Notes: generated by a model from the sequence alone, not told the origin. Positions 24,534-36,107 are shown, numbered from the stretch's first letter. The stretch: 64,000 nucleotides of DNA from Syncephalis fuscata (GCA_025786725.1 JAHLTZ010000042.1:110050-174049), one strand, 5' to 3'. Numbers and translations are program-made.

Positions 24534-25643
24534 TTATGCACCGGGTGAACTAGCTTCTGGCATAATTCGTTTAAGCATTGTGCCCCAAGATGATTGATTA
24601 GTTGGATACTAATCTAGATTATTGTATAATTTAGCCGTCATAAATATCACAAGTCCGCTTCTTCTCAGTGTCACTTTGTTACTCACTTGATACGGGAATG
24701 GATTGCCTTCATTGGTAGTAATGGCCGGTACATGTTCTCTATGTGTCTCTACAGTATGTACAATCCCCGCCAATAGCTTCCGAAGTTGAGCACTGGCCGC
24801 TTGACGTAAATAAGCCTGATCTAAAAGTATATGGTACAATAATTAGATCAAATAATAATAATAATAACAATAAATGATTTTAATGATTTAATAGGATAAT
24901 ATTTAATAAACATTTTTAACATTAAACACTTGTATTAATTATGTACATGCATATATTTCTTACCTCGTTCATCGCGAGGACGAACACAGGTTACAGTAAT
25001 GGGCCATTCTTCCCAGCAGACTTGTTCTTCCGCTTTAGAAAACCAGGAATTCTTTGTTCGCTTTTCGAAGAATCCAACAACCATCTATGGAACAGAGAGA
25101 AGTATGACGGTTGGGGCAATTAGTCTTTCGTTACTTCTGTTTATCCCTTCCAGTTACCTGTGCTGTATCCGAACCTGTGGCATCTAAATGACGCGCAAAT
25201 GCCCGCAACTTCTCTTCAATTGCTCGTTCAATATCGGGATCATCTATGGCTGGCTAATAATAGCACATCTAGTCCTAATTAATAACAGTCTTCACCAGTG
25301 TTGTCCTTTTGATTCAGCGGTGTCTATAGCTAAAACACAGCTGGCACCTTATTACACTTACATACGGTGTATCGATCGCCTCTAACTCCATTGGTCTTAT
25401 TGTAATAAACACTCTGTGAAATAGAATCGTATGCAATAAAGCTGATGTAGAATACAATAAGCATTGACGGTTAAACGCTAACCAAGCAAGACAGTTGCCT
25501 CGCTTACCTCGCAATACATCTTTAAGCAACGATCGATCTGTAGTCTACATCACTTCATTTAACAATTCTGATTACACTAATCTGTAGTTGATTCTAATTA
25601 CCAGCTCGATTGGAAATAGTTCTGCTTTGTTGTTGGTTGTCAT
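24534..25643 (-). CDS. ATG101: Autophagy protein Atg101
   Basis: HORMA-domain partner of Atg13 in the autophagy-initiating Atg1/ULK complex. Seven exons: 25643-25602, 25544-25508, 25441-25362, 25253-25159, 25084-24964, 24820-24687, 24608-24534. Recognised from the spliced protein: KAELFPIEL, LLKDVLRALLHTILFHRVF, IRPMELEAIDTPY, IERAIEEKLRAFARHLD, MVVGFFEKRTKNSWFSKAEE followed by CWEEWPITVTC, LRKLLAGIVHTVETHREHVP, NPFPYQ, and the C-terminal SSWGTMLKRIM typical of fungal Atg101. The CWEEW stretch corresponds to the WF-finger-adjacent segment of human ATG101. Present in animals, plants and many fungi but lost in Saccharomyces, which uses Atg29/Atg31. Head-to-head with VID27. Confidence 0.92.
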
Positions 25644-25874
25644 GTTGTTATCGGTAGAAAGTGAAGGGAAAAGAAAGGTCACGTTGACATGTGTAATTAG
25701 TGCGTCATCAATTGTTATGTTTATTTTTATTTGGCGTTTTCTTTCTTGTTTCTTTCTTATTTCTCTCTTTCTCTCTCTCCGCGACAGCTGTTTATTATTT
25801 ATACGCTGACTCTTATATTCTGGTCAAATTGAGATAAAAGCCGGCATTTTCACGTCATTATAACTACGAGAATC
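25644..25874. promoter_or_regulatory. Bidirectional promoter, ATG101 / VID27
   Basis: 231 bp between two divergent start codons, with a pyrimidine tract (TTTCTTTC..CTCTCTCTC, about 25738-25780). Both genes must be driven from this short interval. Confidence 0.6.
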
Positions 25875-28724
25875 ATGTTCAAAACTATTGGCAATCTTAT
25901 TTGGGGTGGCGAACAAGATCTAACGGTTGCCACTTTGCCGTCCGGTCAGCTATTCAAACGCACCGTAAAGAAAGGCAAGACGGTCCAAGAGTTGGTGTAA
26001 GTGCATCATACCTATTAATATGATAAATGCTTAGTGCTTATGCCTATTTAGCTTTAAAGATGCTCAGGCTGCCATTCGTCGAACATCGACACGGTATCAG
26101 TATCAATTGACAGTGTCACCCATCTACGAGGAAGGAGAAGAGGCACTTTTGGAAGAACAAGGCCAAGGTAATTAATCAATCTATATTACATATATATATG
26201 TATAACATAGAATATAATATTAATATAACATTACATGTATATAGATTTACCAGATGATTGTGTATTTTTACTCGATGCTGAATTAAAGTTACATATGACT
26301 CAAGCTGATGGCACCACCACCTTTACTTGGTCTGATATATCCAGTGTAAGTGTTTATTCAAAATGGCTTAGATATTATCAATTAATATTAATATAGGAAT
26401 CGGATGATGTATTGGAGTACATAGTGGATAGCAGTGTTTCTAATTCAATGGTAATGGCATTTGAGCGCTCTACTCTTCAGTGCATGTACGAGCGTAAACA
26501 CGACCGCCCATACACCGAGGCTACAGAGGAAGACTTGGCCGAGTTCAAATACAGGTAAGTTGTTTGTATAACAACGGGTTAATTGTTAATAACGCTGTAC
26601 GAATTAGACCTGACGAGAAGACTGAAGAATTAAAGATTGACGTTCCAGAGCCAAGAGATGCACCTGTAGCTGATGTGACACCCATTTGTGAAGCACCTGC
26701 ACAACTATTCCTATTCAATCCAGCTACGGGTACATTCCAGCTCCAGTCAAAACACGTGTCAGCCAAATTAGTGGCTGTAGCACCGTATACATGTAAGTAG
26801 CTTTTTTTAGTAAATGAATGACTAATAATTGACCAAATATGATTAGATTGGATTTATGCCGAGAATGAGACACGATGCTGGCTACGTCAACCAGTGGAAC
26901 CAGGCATGAATGCTATCTTTAACCGAGTAAGTGGATTAAAGCTAATTAATGATACATTGCAATTAACGGTTTATTATAGGAACATTCATCGTTTATTTGG
27001 TGCTATTACGATGGCAAGTATTATTTAGTTGTATAGTTTGGCTAGTCTAATTAGATGTTTAGAGTCCAATCGAGTTTATTCGTGGTCACTTCGATTCCCT
27101 GATGCTTCGGCTGAAGCAGAATTTCGAGAAACATTTGGACGATGTGCCTACGAGACAATGAATCATGCCAAATTTGAAAAAGTGGCGAAAGTAGACCAGA
27201 ACTACTTGTTGGATGCTTATCAGGATGATGTAACAATGGTGGATGCTGAATCAGTGGCTGACAGTGAAGAAGGTAAGTAAATAACAATAATAATAATAGC
27301 ATATAGCTACTTAACAGTAATATATATATACTATTAGAGGAGGAGGAGGAGGAAGAAGAAGAGGAGGAAGAGGTAGAAGCAGAATATACAGATGAAGAGG
27401 ATGAAGGTTCGGCTGAAGCACTTGGTCAAAAGGCAAAGAATAGCCAATTGGCCGTTGGCTACAAACATGATCGCTCATTTGTTGTGCGTGGTGACAAGAT
27501 TGGTGTATTTAAATACACGGAAGACGATAAATTGAAGTTTACCACAGCCATTAACAATGTGTCTACACTCAGTGGAACTGCTTTAAATCCACAAAAGGTA
27601 AGTGAACTAGTATGAATTAATAAAATCTTACCAATGAAACTAGATGATGCTTCACAACGAAGACACCAATTTAATTTTAATGGATGCAGATAAACATGAC
27701 GTCCTGTACAAGATGGATTTGGAATACGGTAAAGTTGTTGAAGAATGGCAGGTTCACGACGATATTCCATGTACTTCATTTGTGCCCGACAGTAAATACG
27801 CACAAATGACACAGCAACAAACGATAGTTGGTCTATCTCACAACTCGCTATTTCGAGTGGATCCACGTCTAAGCGGAAAGAAGCTGGTAGACGCAGAGTG
27901 TAAGTCGTATGCTACTAAGAACGGATTCAGCTGTGCTGCCACTACCGAACAAGGTTGGGTTGCTGTGGGCAGTGAAAAGGGAGAAATCCGACTATTTAAC
28001 AAGTTGGGTATCAACGCGAAGGCGGTACTGCCAGCAATTGGCGATCCAATTATTGGTATTGATGTTACCGCCGATGGCCGTTGGTTGGTGGCTACGTGCC
28101 GCAGCTATTTGCTATTGGTCGATTGCTGGAACAAAGAGGAAAATGTTTCTGGATTTGTGAAAGGCTTTTCCAAGGATAAAAAGGTAAGCATTAGGTATTT
28201 ACTGATGAGATGAGCACTAAAATAAAGCCACCTAGCCTGTGCCAAAACGACTGCAATTAAAACCGGAACATGTTGCCTACATGGGCATGCCAGTATCATT
28301 TACGGTAGCACGATTCAACACAGGTATCAACGAACATGAAAAGACTATTGTAACAAGGTAAGTGATTTAGAATGCACCAAAACATACTAAACTAACACTT
28401 ATTTAGCACTGGTCCGTATGTTATTACTTGGAACTTCCGTCGTGTTAAACAGGGCAAGATCTACGACTATCAAATCAAGCAGTACGAGGAGGACGTGGTG
28501 GCCGATAACTTCAAATACGGTCAAGATCGTAACATTATTGTGGCTTTGCCTGACGATGTCCACATGGCTTCGAAGCGTAGTTTGGCTACGGCTAAGAAAG
28601 TTTTGCAAACACCAGCCAAGGTAAGCTAGTTCTATTACTTAATATGCACGTATAGCTTATTCAAATATAATTTAATCAATAGAATCTGCCATCCAAGTCT
28701 GGTATTGTCAATGCTCCATATTAA
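25875..28724 (+). CDS. VID27: Vid27-family protein
   Basis: Fungal cytoplasmic protein named for a role in vacuole import and degradation of gluconeogenic enzymes in yeast. Fourteen exons from 25875 (MFKTIGNLIWGGEQDLTVAT) to the stop at 28722-28724, all with GT-AG borders (for example 25875-25996, 26052-26167, 26245-26345, 26397-26554, 26608-26792, 27338-27597, 27644-28183, 28236-28357, 28407-28620, 28683-28724). The N-terminal part has the Vid27 N-domain with LFKRTVKKGKTVQELV and CVFLLDAELKLHM. The middle PH-like part includes ESNRVYSWSLRFPDASAEAE. A Glu-rich acidic stretch (27338-27390) precedes the C-terminal WD40-like beta-propeller (NSQLAVGYKHDRSFVVRGDK, DIPCTSFVPDSKYAQM, GWVAVGSEKGEIRLFNKLGI, TGPYVITWNFRRVKQGK). 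The full domain order is intact. Confidence 0.94.
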
Positions 28725-29006
28725 TCAGCCAAATGATATGGATCAAATAAATAGTCGATTGGTATTAAAATTTGTTAAAATTAAGTAATCAATCAATGTG
28801 ATTAGAAAAAAATTTAATTACTGAATTGATGCATGAAATTAATAATAAGACCACTTATTGTAATAAGTAAATAAATGTTAAAGATAAAAATAGGTTAAAG
28901 TTTATATTCTTAAAACAGCTTATAGCAATGTACAATCATTGACTTTATATCCCAAAATAGCTGACTGTTCTAAATACTTGTAAATTGATTGTGATAGCGG
29001 TATAGT
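28725..29006. other. Short convergent spacer
   Basis: VID27 3' flank; AT-rich, nothing recognised. Confidence 0.5.
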
Positions 29007-29508
29007 TCAAGTATTATAAAATACACCATTCTTTCTTTTGTATCTATCAATGACACAAATCCATATCAATATAGTTTTAATGGAAACCACCCGGCGACAA
29101 CGTAGGTCCATTATTTTTAAAATCTTTTGATTGATCTTCTGAGGGTTTGTCATTGAAGGCATTTGAGTGAATACTATGATTGCTACAATTAGAACTACTA
29201 GAACTGCAATAATGCCAGAAATAGTACGCCATTTTCGCTTATTTCTGTAGTAGCTATCCGAATGCTTCTGGTTGACCACGGTCATTTGTACATTGACGCT
29301 GTTTGGTGCAGTGGCCGGATCATAAACGTTGATTGGTACAATTTGCTCACATACAAAGGGTGCATTGTTTGTAACGGCGTATGTTGATCATTAATTGCTA
29401 CTGAAGTATAGGCTGGCGGTGGTATATTCGTATATGACTTGATGCACCGCCATAAGACGGACCAATGTCGATTGTTGTGTACTTGCTTGGTATATTTTGA
29501 GTAGTCAT
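29007..29508 (-). CDS. PY-motif tail-anchored small protein A (frame-disrupted)
   Basis: Starts MTTQNIPSKYTTIDIGPSYG at 29508. Homologous pieces lie in successive frames: IPPPAYTSVAINDQHTP, then (after one extra base in the GGG run 29358-29360) FVCEQIVPINVYDPATAP, VQMTVVNQKHSDSYYRNKRK, and a single TM segment TISGIIAVLVVLIVAIIVFT near the C-terminus. It belongs with genes B-D by layout: short, a proline motif plus a Y/T-rich box, then a C-terminal hydrophobic segment. Here PPPAY replaces PPPPY but still satisfies PPxY. Two one-base shifts are needed; the second sits at a G run, the first (about 29430-29437) does not. It could be a gene with sequence errors or a decaying copy. Function unknown. 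Confidence 0.55.
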
Positions 29509-30374
29509 AGTAAAATAATAAACGTGCAAAAACAATACGGACTAAAAATCGTAGGCGTAGATTGTAAAGGGTGGATTGTATTTGGCATTCAAGAATATTT
29601 TGAGTGCAAACTAAATAGTACGGCGTCTTGCTTGTGGCCAGAACCGAAGACCGACGCCGAGAAGCCGGTAAAGCGATAAGGCCGCAAATTAGAATACTGC
29701 TATCCATGTGGGAATTGCATGATGTTTATCAATTATTAAATACAATCAGGTTATCGCGCATAATTATTTTTACCAGCCAGCGATTTAAGGCCTTGTTTCC
29801 ACCTGTTTAACGTAAGACTACACGCTGTTTTACAAATACAAATGATTTTCGTATTATTATTATTAGTTCAGTATAATATATCTCATGACATGGTATCATA
29901 GAAATGGTATTAGTATCTTTATTTCTAATAACAATAAACTGAAAATACTGAATACAAAGTACCGCAGTATTGCACTTGTCATATGAGTGGTTTAAATAAA
30001 ATGGTAAACAATATGTTATTTTTAATGTATTTTTAGAAATGATTAATAATGAAGTTATGTAAACTGTATACTTAAATGATAGCCGCATTTTATTACGCAA
30101 ACTACATTCAAATTGCTTATAAATAATTTATTTGATTTTGCAATTATCAGTTATTGCAGATAAATAAACAATGAGAACATAAAAGTATATTGCTATTTAA
30201 AGCATGCTATTTGTGTGTATGCTAATTACTGAAAAACTACTCTGCCGCCATTGTTTCTAATCAAGTACCTGGTTTTAAAGCATGACATAAAATTAGAACT
30301 AAAGAATGGGGTGTTATGTAAATCAAAAGTACGTCGCTATAAATTAAAAAAGTATTAAACAAGGTCAATAATGT
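29509..30374. other. Upstream region of PY gene A and spacer
   Basis: Contains TTTAAGGCCTT with AGGCCT at 29788-29793, 280 bp upstream of gene A. The rest is AT-rich with no gene. Confidence 0.45.
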
Positions 30375-30845
30375 CTAATGTTTAAATATAAACAAATAAA
30401 CAATTGAAAAAGTAATAAGCAACAGCATTGCAACTATAGCTACTAATCGCATGGTATTTCGGCTTGTCATACCCTTCTTTGCAACTATTTGATTGTAAAG
30501 CGTAGCGGGTGGTGCTGAATTTAGATTTCTGTTATCATTATTGTTGTTGTATGAATAATGCAATTGTTGATGACCATTGCTAAATAGCAAGTTTAATTGT
30601 TGGTTGCCATTGTTATATGGATAGTGTGCATGATGAATGATATGGGCATTACTGGGTGGCTGTATTGGCGCTCCATGAACTTGGTGCTCTGTCGGTTGAG
30701 GGTCAATTGCTATTGTTGTGTATGGTGGTGGAGGATCCAATTGATCACTGTTCTCTGTGTCATATGCTGCATAAGTATTTGCAGTGTTCACATTGGAGAC
30801 ATTGTTTGCCGTTGTAGATGCACCACCTGTGGTTCGATGGCTCAT
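30375..30845 (-). CDS. PY-motif tail-anchored small protein B
   Basis: Intact single-exon ORF of 156 residues. N-terminal Ser/Thr/Asn-rich region, then SDQLDPPPPYTTIAIDPQP with a canonical PPxY motif (WW-domain ligand of the Nedd4/Rsp5 class). Next comes a His/Asn/Gln-rich linker (PYNNGNQQLNLLFSNGHQQ), a basic patch (VAKKGMTSRNTMR) and a C-terminal transmembrane helix LVAIVAMLLLITFSIVYLFI ending FKH. Basic residues before the helix and a three-residue tail fit a tail-anchored protein with a cytosolic N-terminus. By analogy with PY-motif membrane adaptors it could recruit a HECT ligase to membranes; that is inference. AGGCCT at 31016-31021 lies 170 bp upstream. Confidence 0.75.
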   Translation of the reverse strand: MSHRTTGGASTTANNVSNVNTANTYAAYDTENSDQLDPPPPYTTIAIDPQPTEHQVHGAPIQPPSNAHIIHHAHYPYNNGNQQLNLLFSNGHQQLHYSYNNNNDNRNLNSAPPATLYNQIVAKKGMTSRNTMRLVAIVAMLLLITFSIVYLFIFKH

Positions 30846-31905
30846 TATAATAAACTATTGACTTAATAGTGAGAACAGATGTTTGAACGTGAATGTAAGT
30901 GGTAAAAAAAAGAACCGAGTGTATCTTAAATTTTGTGTCAAATAATAATATAAATAATAGCCATTTTTGCACTGCATTCTTCGCAAAGGACAGCCAAGAA
31001 ACCGGTAAAAAGAAAAGGCCTGGCTACCCTTGAATTTCCACCAATGCCTCAATTTAATGAATTTTTCTTAGATTAGATAGTTGGCTGTTTTAAAAATAGA
31101 ATTTGTATTTGATATCAGCGGAAGGCCTTGGTTGAATTTGGTTTAGTCTGACCATGCCATTGAATGTATTACTTAGTACGCATATTGTGCGTCAAGCAAA
31201 TACTAGATTTTCAAATCATTGCAATATCAATCAATTCTAATTCAACAGTAAATTAAATTTAATGTCCATAAACTAACATGAAGCACAAATGATGAAAACT
31301 AATAAGCTATTATAGTTGTAGATGTTAAGAAAACAATATGTAATGAAATACAAGAAATAACCATATAAATTTATGTTAGGAAATAATAAATCTTGCAAAG
31401 GCAATGTGCTAATTATTGGCACCAGGCAAGATGAGCGTGAAGAAATAGCATGTTATATCAGCATAAACTTTTTATAACAAAGATATGGTTACATGTATGC
31501 GAAATAGTAGCAAACATGAAGAACTATAGTTAAATGTAACATCGCTAATATTTCTAAGCATTATAGTGCATCATGAAGTGAAATAAATAAAAGTTCATAC
31601 GAATGTAGCAGCAATTCAAACGGTTAAACAACGCTACATAATTGTTACTATGCTTTAAACACAAATACATATACCGATATAAGCATCATAGGCAATGCGT
31701 TATTACTGGATATTGTGTCAAAAAAGATATGCAATAATTGAAGCAATAGCATAAATAACATACAACATAGCAACAGTGTAGCTGGTTGTAGTAATATAAA
31801 AATATTATTACATGTGTCAATGACTGCATATTATTACGTTAAACTATATTTCAATATAATTTAAGTTTATAATGAATCTGGGCTTATGCATAAAATTATG
31901 CACTG
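30846..31905. other. Spacer between PY genes B and C
   Basis: Upstream region of gene B with AGGCCT at 31016-31021 and 31123-31128, followed by AT-rich sequence without a supported gene. Confidence 0.45.
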
Positions 31906-32196
31906 CTAAATTTCAGAAAAAATAAGACAACAGCAGCAACATATCTCTAGTATGGCACAGCCGCCTTCTAAAGCATCAGCAGGTGTTTGTTGGTTTTCAT
32001 TGCTGTTATTTTGCGATCGCGGCTTTTTTCTCGGCGAGGTTTGGGCTGTCTGTTGTATAGGTTGACCTGTACAATGTTCCTCCAATGACATAGCTGTATA
32101 TGGAGGTGGAGGAGAGCTATACACTGGGAGATCTTGGTTGCGAATTGAATCAACTTCAATAACAGTATCTGGCATGGGCGCGGCTTGGTTATTCAT
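31906..32196 (-). CDS. PY-motif, Cys-tailed small protein C (CYSTM-like tail)
   Basis: 96 residues; the first ATG of the frame is at 32196 (MNNQAAPMPDTVIEVD). Contains PVYSSPPPPYTAMSLEEH with the same PPPPYT box as gene B, then a basic patch SPRKKPRSQ. Instead of a conventional TM helix it ends in a hydrophobic Cys run, GGCAILEICCCCCLIFSEI, which resembles the CYSTM module of small stress-related tail proteins. Such a tail is probably palmitoylated or membrane-inserted. AGGCCT at 32365-32370 lies 169 bp upstream, within TAAGGCCTAGCT. Function unknown. Confidence 0.72.
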   Translation of the reverse strand: MNNQAAPMPDTVIEVDSIRNQDLPVYSSPPPPYTAMSLEEHCTGQPIQQTAQTSPRKKPRSQNNSNENQQTPADALEGGCAILEICCCCCLIFSEI

Positions 32197-32886
32197 TTTG
32201 GTATTAACAAAGGTTAAAAGCAATATTGAAGTGAATACTAATGAGCTTTGTAGTTATTAATTTATATTTAGTAGCATTTTGTAATTTGTGCTTAATATAG
32301 ATAAAACATTAGCACGTTTTGCGATCCAAAACACAGAAAAGCATCAAGAAAATAATGAAGTCTAAGGCCTAGCTGTTGTTTAATTCTATATTTAGATCTT
32401 TTACTGATCGGCGAGCAGGGCAATCAGCAACAAGGGGACAAGTGAACTAATAAGGGGTAATCAACAGTATACAGCTGGTGGTTTACTATCTACTTGTATT
32501 ATCGTATCAATATGATGGACATTTTACTGCGTTATCCACATACATTATATCAAATATATAATTTCTTATTATAGATCGATGGAACGTAGGTTTTGTCAAA
32601 CAATTGCAATATGTACGCTGGTATTTATAGCGACGACCAGCCATATGTCTATTAAATGCTGTCGCAATTTCATTGTTTCCCCTTTGGCAAAACCAGTTGA
32701 GTTATTTTTATTCAATATCAACTTCAATGTACTATTTTTAAATAAATTGTTTATGCTTATTCATGCCTAAATTAATATAGCTTATATCAATTTGTTTTTT
32801 ATATCTCTTTATTTTTATTATATTTGCATACATAAATATAAATAATAAGGCGATTTGAAAAAGTTGCATGCAGTTTGTCGAAACAC
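32197..32886. other. Spacer between PY genes C and D
   Basis: Upstream region of gene C including the AGGCCT box at 32365-32370. No gene was seen in the rest. Confidence 0.45.
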
Positions 32887-33246
32887 TTAACGTAATTTAG
32901 AAGCATAATATACTAATAATGAAATTTTCACTATAATAGCTATTGAAATAAATGCAACCCGTATAGGACTACACCGCCCAGTACATGAATCGGACGATTC
33001 TGGGCTTTGTAAAGTTGCAGGCATTGGACGCTCTTCATTTTGCTGGGACGCCATAGGCTGATCATTAATTGTTATTTCAGTATGTGGTGGTTGCTGCGAA
33101 TTGAACGTATTGTTTACTGCGCCAGATACTGCACTATTGTTTTCAGCAGTATTTATAAATGCGCCATTTTGGCAGTTTGTTGTGTCTTGATTGCTTGTTG
33201 TATTTTGGCAACTTGTGTCTTGACAGTTCGTATCTTGCCCGTGCAT
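32887..33246 (-). CDS. Tail-anchored small protein D, related to the PY family
   Basis: 119 residues, intact. The N-terminus has Cys/Thr/Gln/Asn repeats (DTNCQDTSCQNTTSNQDT). The family box is present but degenerate: SQQPPHTEITINDQPMASQQ keeps the PP..T.I.IND pattern of gene A (PPPAYTSVAIND) but has lost the Tyr. The tail is a single hydrophobic helix VAFISIAIIVKISLLVYYA ending SKLR. AGGCCT at 33444-33449 lies about 198 bp upstream in TTAAGGCCTAGCT, almost identical to the gene C box. The final SKLR is one residue longer than a peroxisomal SKL signal, so I do not read it as PTS1. Confidence 0.68.
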   Translation of the reverse strand: MHGQDTNCQDTSCQNTTSNQDTTNCQNGAFINTAENNSAVSGAVNNTFNSQQPPHTEITINDQPMASQQNEERPMPATLQSPESSDSCTGRCSPIRVAFISIAIIVKISLLVYYASKLR

Positions 33247-35113
33247 CGTTATTTAATAAAGCTATATAATAGCAGTATCAAAACAGTGATAGTAAATTAT
33301 AGCAAATATAACTTGGAACGTAATTTAGATATTGTTTAGCTTGCTTAGCTCATTCAAAAAGTGCTTATAAATTTATAAAAAGTAAAAGGCGGTATGCTAC
33401 AGCTTAATCGCATACTATAAAAATGTACCGGGTTAATGGATTAAGGCCTAGCTAAACTGGCTTAATTTTATTGTACAGTCGACTTGTGTTATTGTCAATG
33501 CATTATGCTTACACGTGTTAGATTATCCGGCAGGTCTATATTGCTTAAACCAGTTTGGAATGACGGTCTAGAAGCAAAAAAAATTGAAATTACTCTGATT
33601 TAGCGCAGTGTGATGGAAGAAGTTTATGAGCGTTGCTTGCCTTTTCTCGCCTGTCGTTTAAATATTAGTCATTCCAAGTAACATAATTTTTTTCAAATTG
33701 TAATTGCATTAAAATTCAATTGTTCAATTGCTATCAGTTTTTGTTTTATTTTTACACAAAGATAAGCACATTTATACGCATTTAAAACAACAGCCAGTAT
33801 CATAGATGAATCGCAATTAGATGCAGCATGTATTTAGTATTTTTGAAATAATCTTAAGGCGTTTTTGTAACTACAAATTAATAAAAAATATTTATTATAA
33901 TAATGTTTATTTGAGAACATATTGTCGGGCGTAGCAACTGACCATAGAATTTGAAAATATATGTCACATCTATACTCGTAATACATAGGCGGCACTTCTT
34001 AATAGCCTATTAGCCCTCACTCTATAACTGTGCTATTCATATTCCGTTGAGTCATTACCGCAATACAAATATTAAAACATCGTTATTTTATTAAAAAAGA
34101 TATAAAACATGTTAGTTGTACCCGTGATGTAAAATTTGAACCAGTTAACTTTTTATTTTCCATGTGAGTATATAAGTTTCAAGAATAATCATAGGTCTAT
34201 GCAACTATCCGGATTAAATGTATTGCTTATAGCTATTAAAACAAAAGTGTTAATTAATACTGCATTGTATATAGCAATTATACTTTACTAATTGTATATT
34301 AATTGAATCTATCAACTAATACGATAATTATGAGAATTGTACGGTTATTCTAGGCATATCTAATGAAATAGTAACTTGGCTGATTATACTAAGGATTTAT
34401 CTGTATTGAAAATAGCCCAAGCAATTACAATAATCTTGTTTATATTATTTAACTGTGCTCATAAAAACAACCAGAATAACTTTTATGATGATGAGATTCA
34501 ATAATGTTGAAGCTAATTAGAATTATTTAATATGTATCTAGTATGCTATATCTAGACATGAAGACCATACAATTATGTAATTCAACATATTCCGTATATT
34601 CAGTACCATAGTATATATAACATAATATGTACTTAACATACTATTAATACCGTAATTAAAATGTTAGCGCAATAGTAACAACACTATAACGGGTGTCTTG
34701 ACAACTATAACATTTTGCAGTAAATCAACTTTTTATTAAATTTCCGCAATAGTACGTTACAGATTTTAATGCTGCATTTATGAAATAAAATAAACATGCA
34801 GTGTGTAGCTAAAAATGGTAGGATTTTACGTAAGATTTGATATAGCGAATAAATAAACGTCACAGATAGTGAAAGTTTTGACCAATAGGCAAAAACTCTG
34901 GTTTATAAGTCACATAACATTCCAGCAATATTTCATAACAATCATTTGGTTTGGTTATATCACAGTGTTTTTTATTTGCTTTTACGTTTCAAATTTAGAC
35001 AGCAATTTATATAAGCTACACACTATTAGAACAAAAAACCAATTTATGAATAACTTGCAAAACATAATAAACAAGACCAGCCTTGCTTTAAAAAAAAGAA
35101 TAGCAGCAAAAGT
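33247..35113. other. Long AT-rich intergenic region
   Basis: Gene D upstream region (AGGCCT at 33444-33449), then about 1.6 kb of very AT-rich DNA to the end of the nuclease gene. One open frame of 82 codons (34869-35117) begins with GTG and has no recognisable homology; I do not call it. Confidence 0.45.
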
Positions 35114-36107
35114 TTAGGCAGCAGGAGCAGCGGCTGGATGGTCATCTTCTACTTGAGGCAAAGTGGGAACAAAAGCATTGCACGATCCTAGGACAGTTTC
35201 AAAGTATTGCGCGCCACGCACGGCAGCACGAGCAACAAACATGTTTACACGCTCAGCGTTTTCCTGGTAATAGCTCTGGCTAAGCTCAGTCTTGCCGTTC
35301 TCTTTGCCTGCCTCGTAGGTAGGGAATATATAGTCACAGTTGAATTTGTTAGATTCATTAGCCCAGGCAATTGCGCACGCGTTAAGATCAGTTTTTTGGC
35401 CATTGAAACAGTTGAGCCATTCGGATTTCTGGCTAGCATATTTTCCAGTGCGGATATCTTTTTCCAGTTTGTTGACATAGGTGTTGAAATTTCCGTTGAT
35501 TGTCTTGTCAATAATACTACCATCCCACACGCTGTGCAGATTGGTTCTTTTTTGGCCCCAGAAACATACGAAATCGTTACCACCTCGAGCTACACCGGTC
35601 GCGTGCAGTGGCTGGCCAATATCGCCGAGGAAATGGATCAAGAACTTAATGGCCTCAATACGACCTGGCGCTGGCTTGTCACAGCTTACGCGCTCAGTGT
35701 AATTGGCGATGCCAGATATAATACAAACGCCATTCGGACAGTCCGACTCTTTGTAGGTGCCACAAGTGTCGGCCGATTCACCTTCAATGTCAACGTAATG
35801 AAGCGGAGAAGCCCAGCGATATGTATCTCCCCGGCTTTTGATGCGATCAGCCCATGTGGCAGCCTTGCCAAAGTCTCCCTGAACGTCAGGATCGTCTTTT
35901 AACAGCTTGGTGATGCCGTTCAGCGCGTTTGGGCTTAGAAGACGCTGAATGAGAACGCCTACAGCGCTATGTCCTAATAAAAATAAATGTTAGCTGACAC
36001 ACACTTTAGAATCAATTTCTATATTTACCATTTTGGCCCCAGGCATTTACAACAGTAGTGCTAGTAGCACAGATAAGAGCAGAAAGAGCAAAGTATTTGA
36101 GCATCAT
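35114..36107 (-). CDS. Secreted S1/P1-type nuclease
   Basis: Zinc-dependent single-strand/3'-nuclease, secreted. Exons 36107-36029 and 35973-35114. Signal peptide MMLKYFALSALICATSTTVV, with cleavage expected before the Trp of NA|WGQNGHSAVG; in S1/P1 enzymes the mature N-terminal Trp itself ligates zinc. Further metal ligands and motifs: KAATWADRIK, PLHYVDIEG, FLIHFLGDIGQPLHATGVAR followed by GGNDF, and NLHSVWDGSIID. Cys residues (ADTCGTYKESDCPNGVC) are placed as in family disulphides. Length about 315 residues, typical. A Pro/Ala tail (HPAAAPAA) ends the protein. Likely role: extracellular nucleic-acid scavenging. Confidence 0.94.

Noticed and set aside
33235-33246. Possible peroxisomal SKL signal at the end of small protein D, or MHGQD-type start motif
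   Set aside because: The chain ends SKLR, not SKL, and has a membrane helix immediately before it; no targeting claim is justified.
34869-35117. 82-codon open frame (KVLTNRQKLWFISH...) beside the nuclease gene
   Set aside because: Starts with GTG, AT-driven composition, no homology or splice support, overlaps the nuclease stop; most likely chance.
35207-35902. 231-codon plus-strand frame opposite the S1/P1 nuclease
   Set aside because: Antisense shadow of a clearly conserved gene; no motif of its own.
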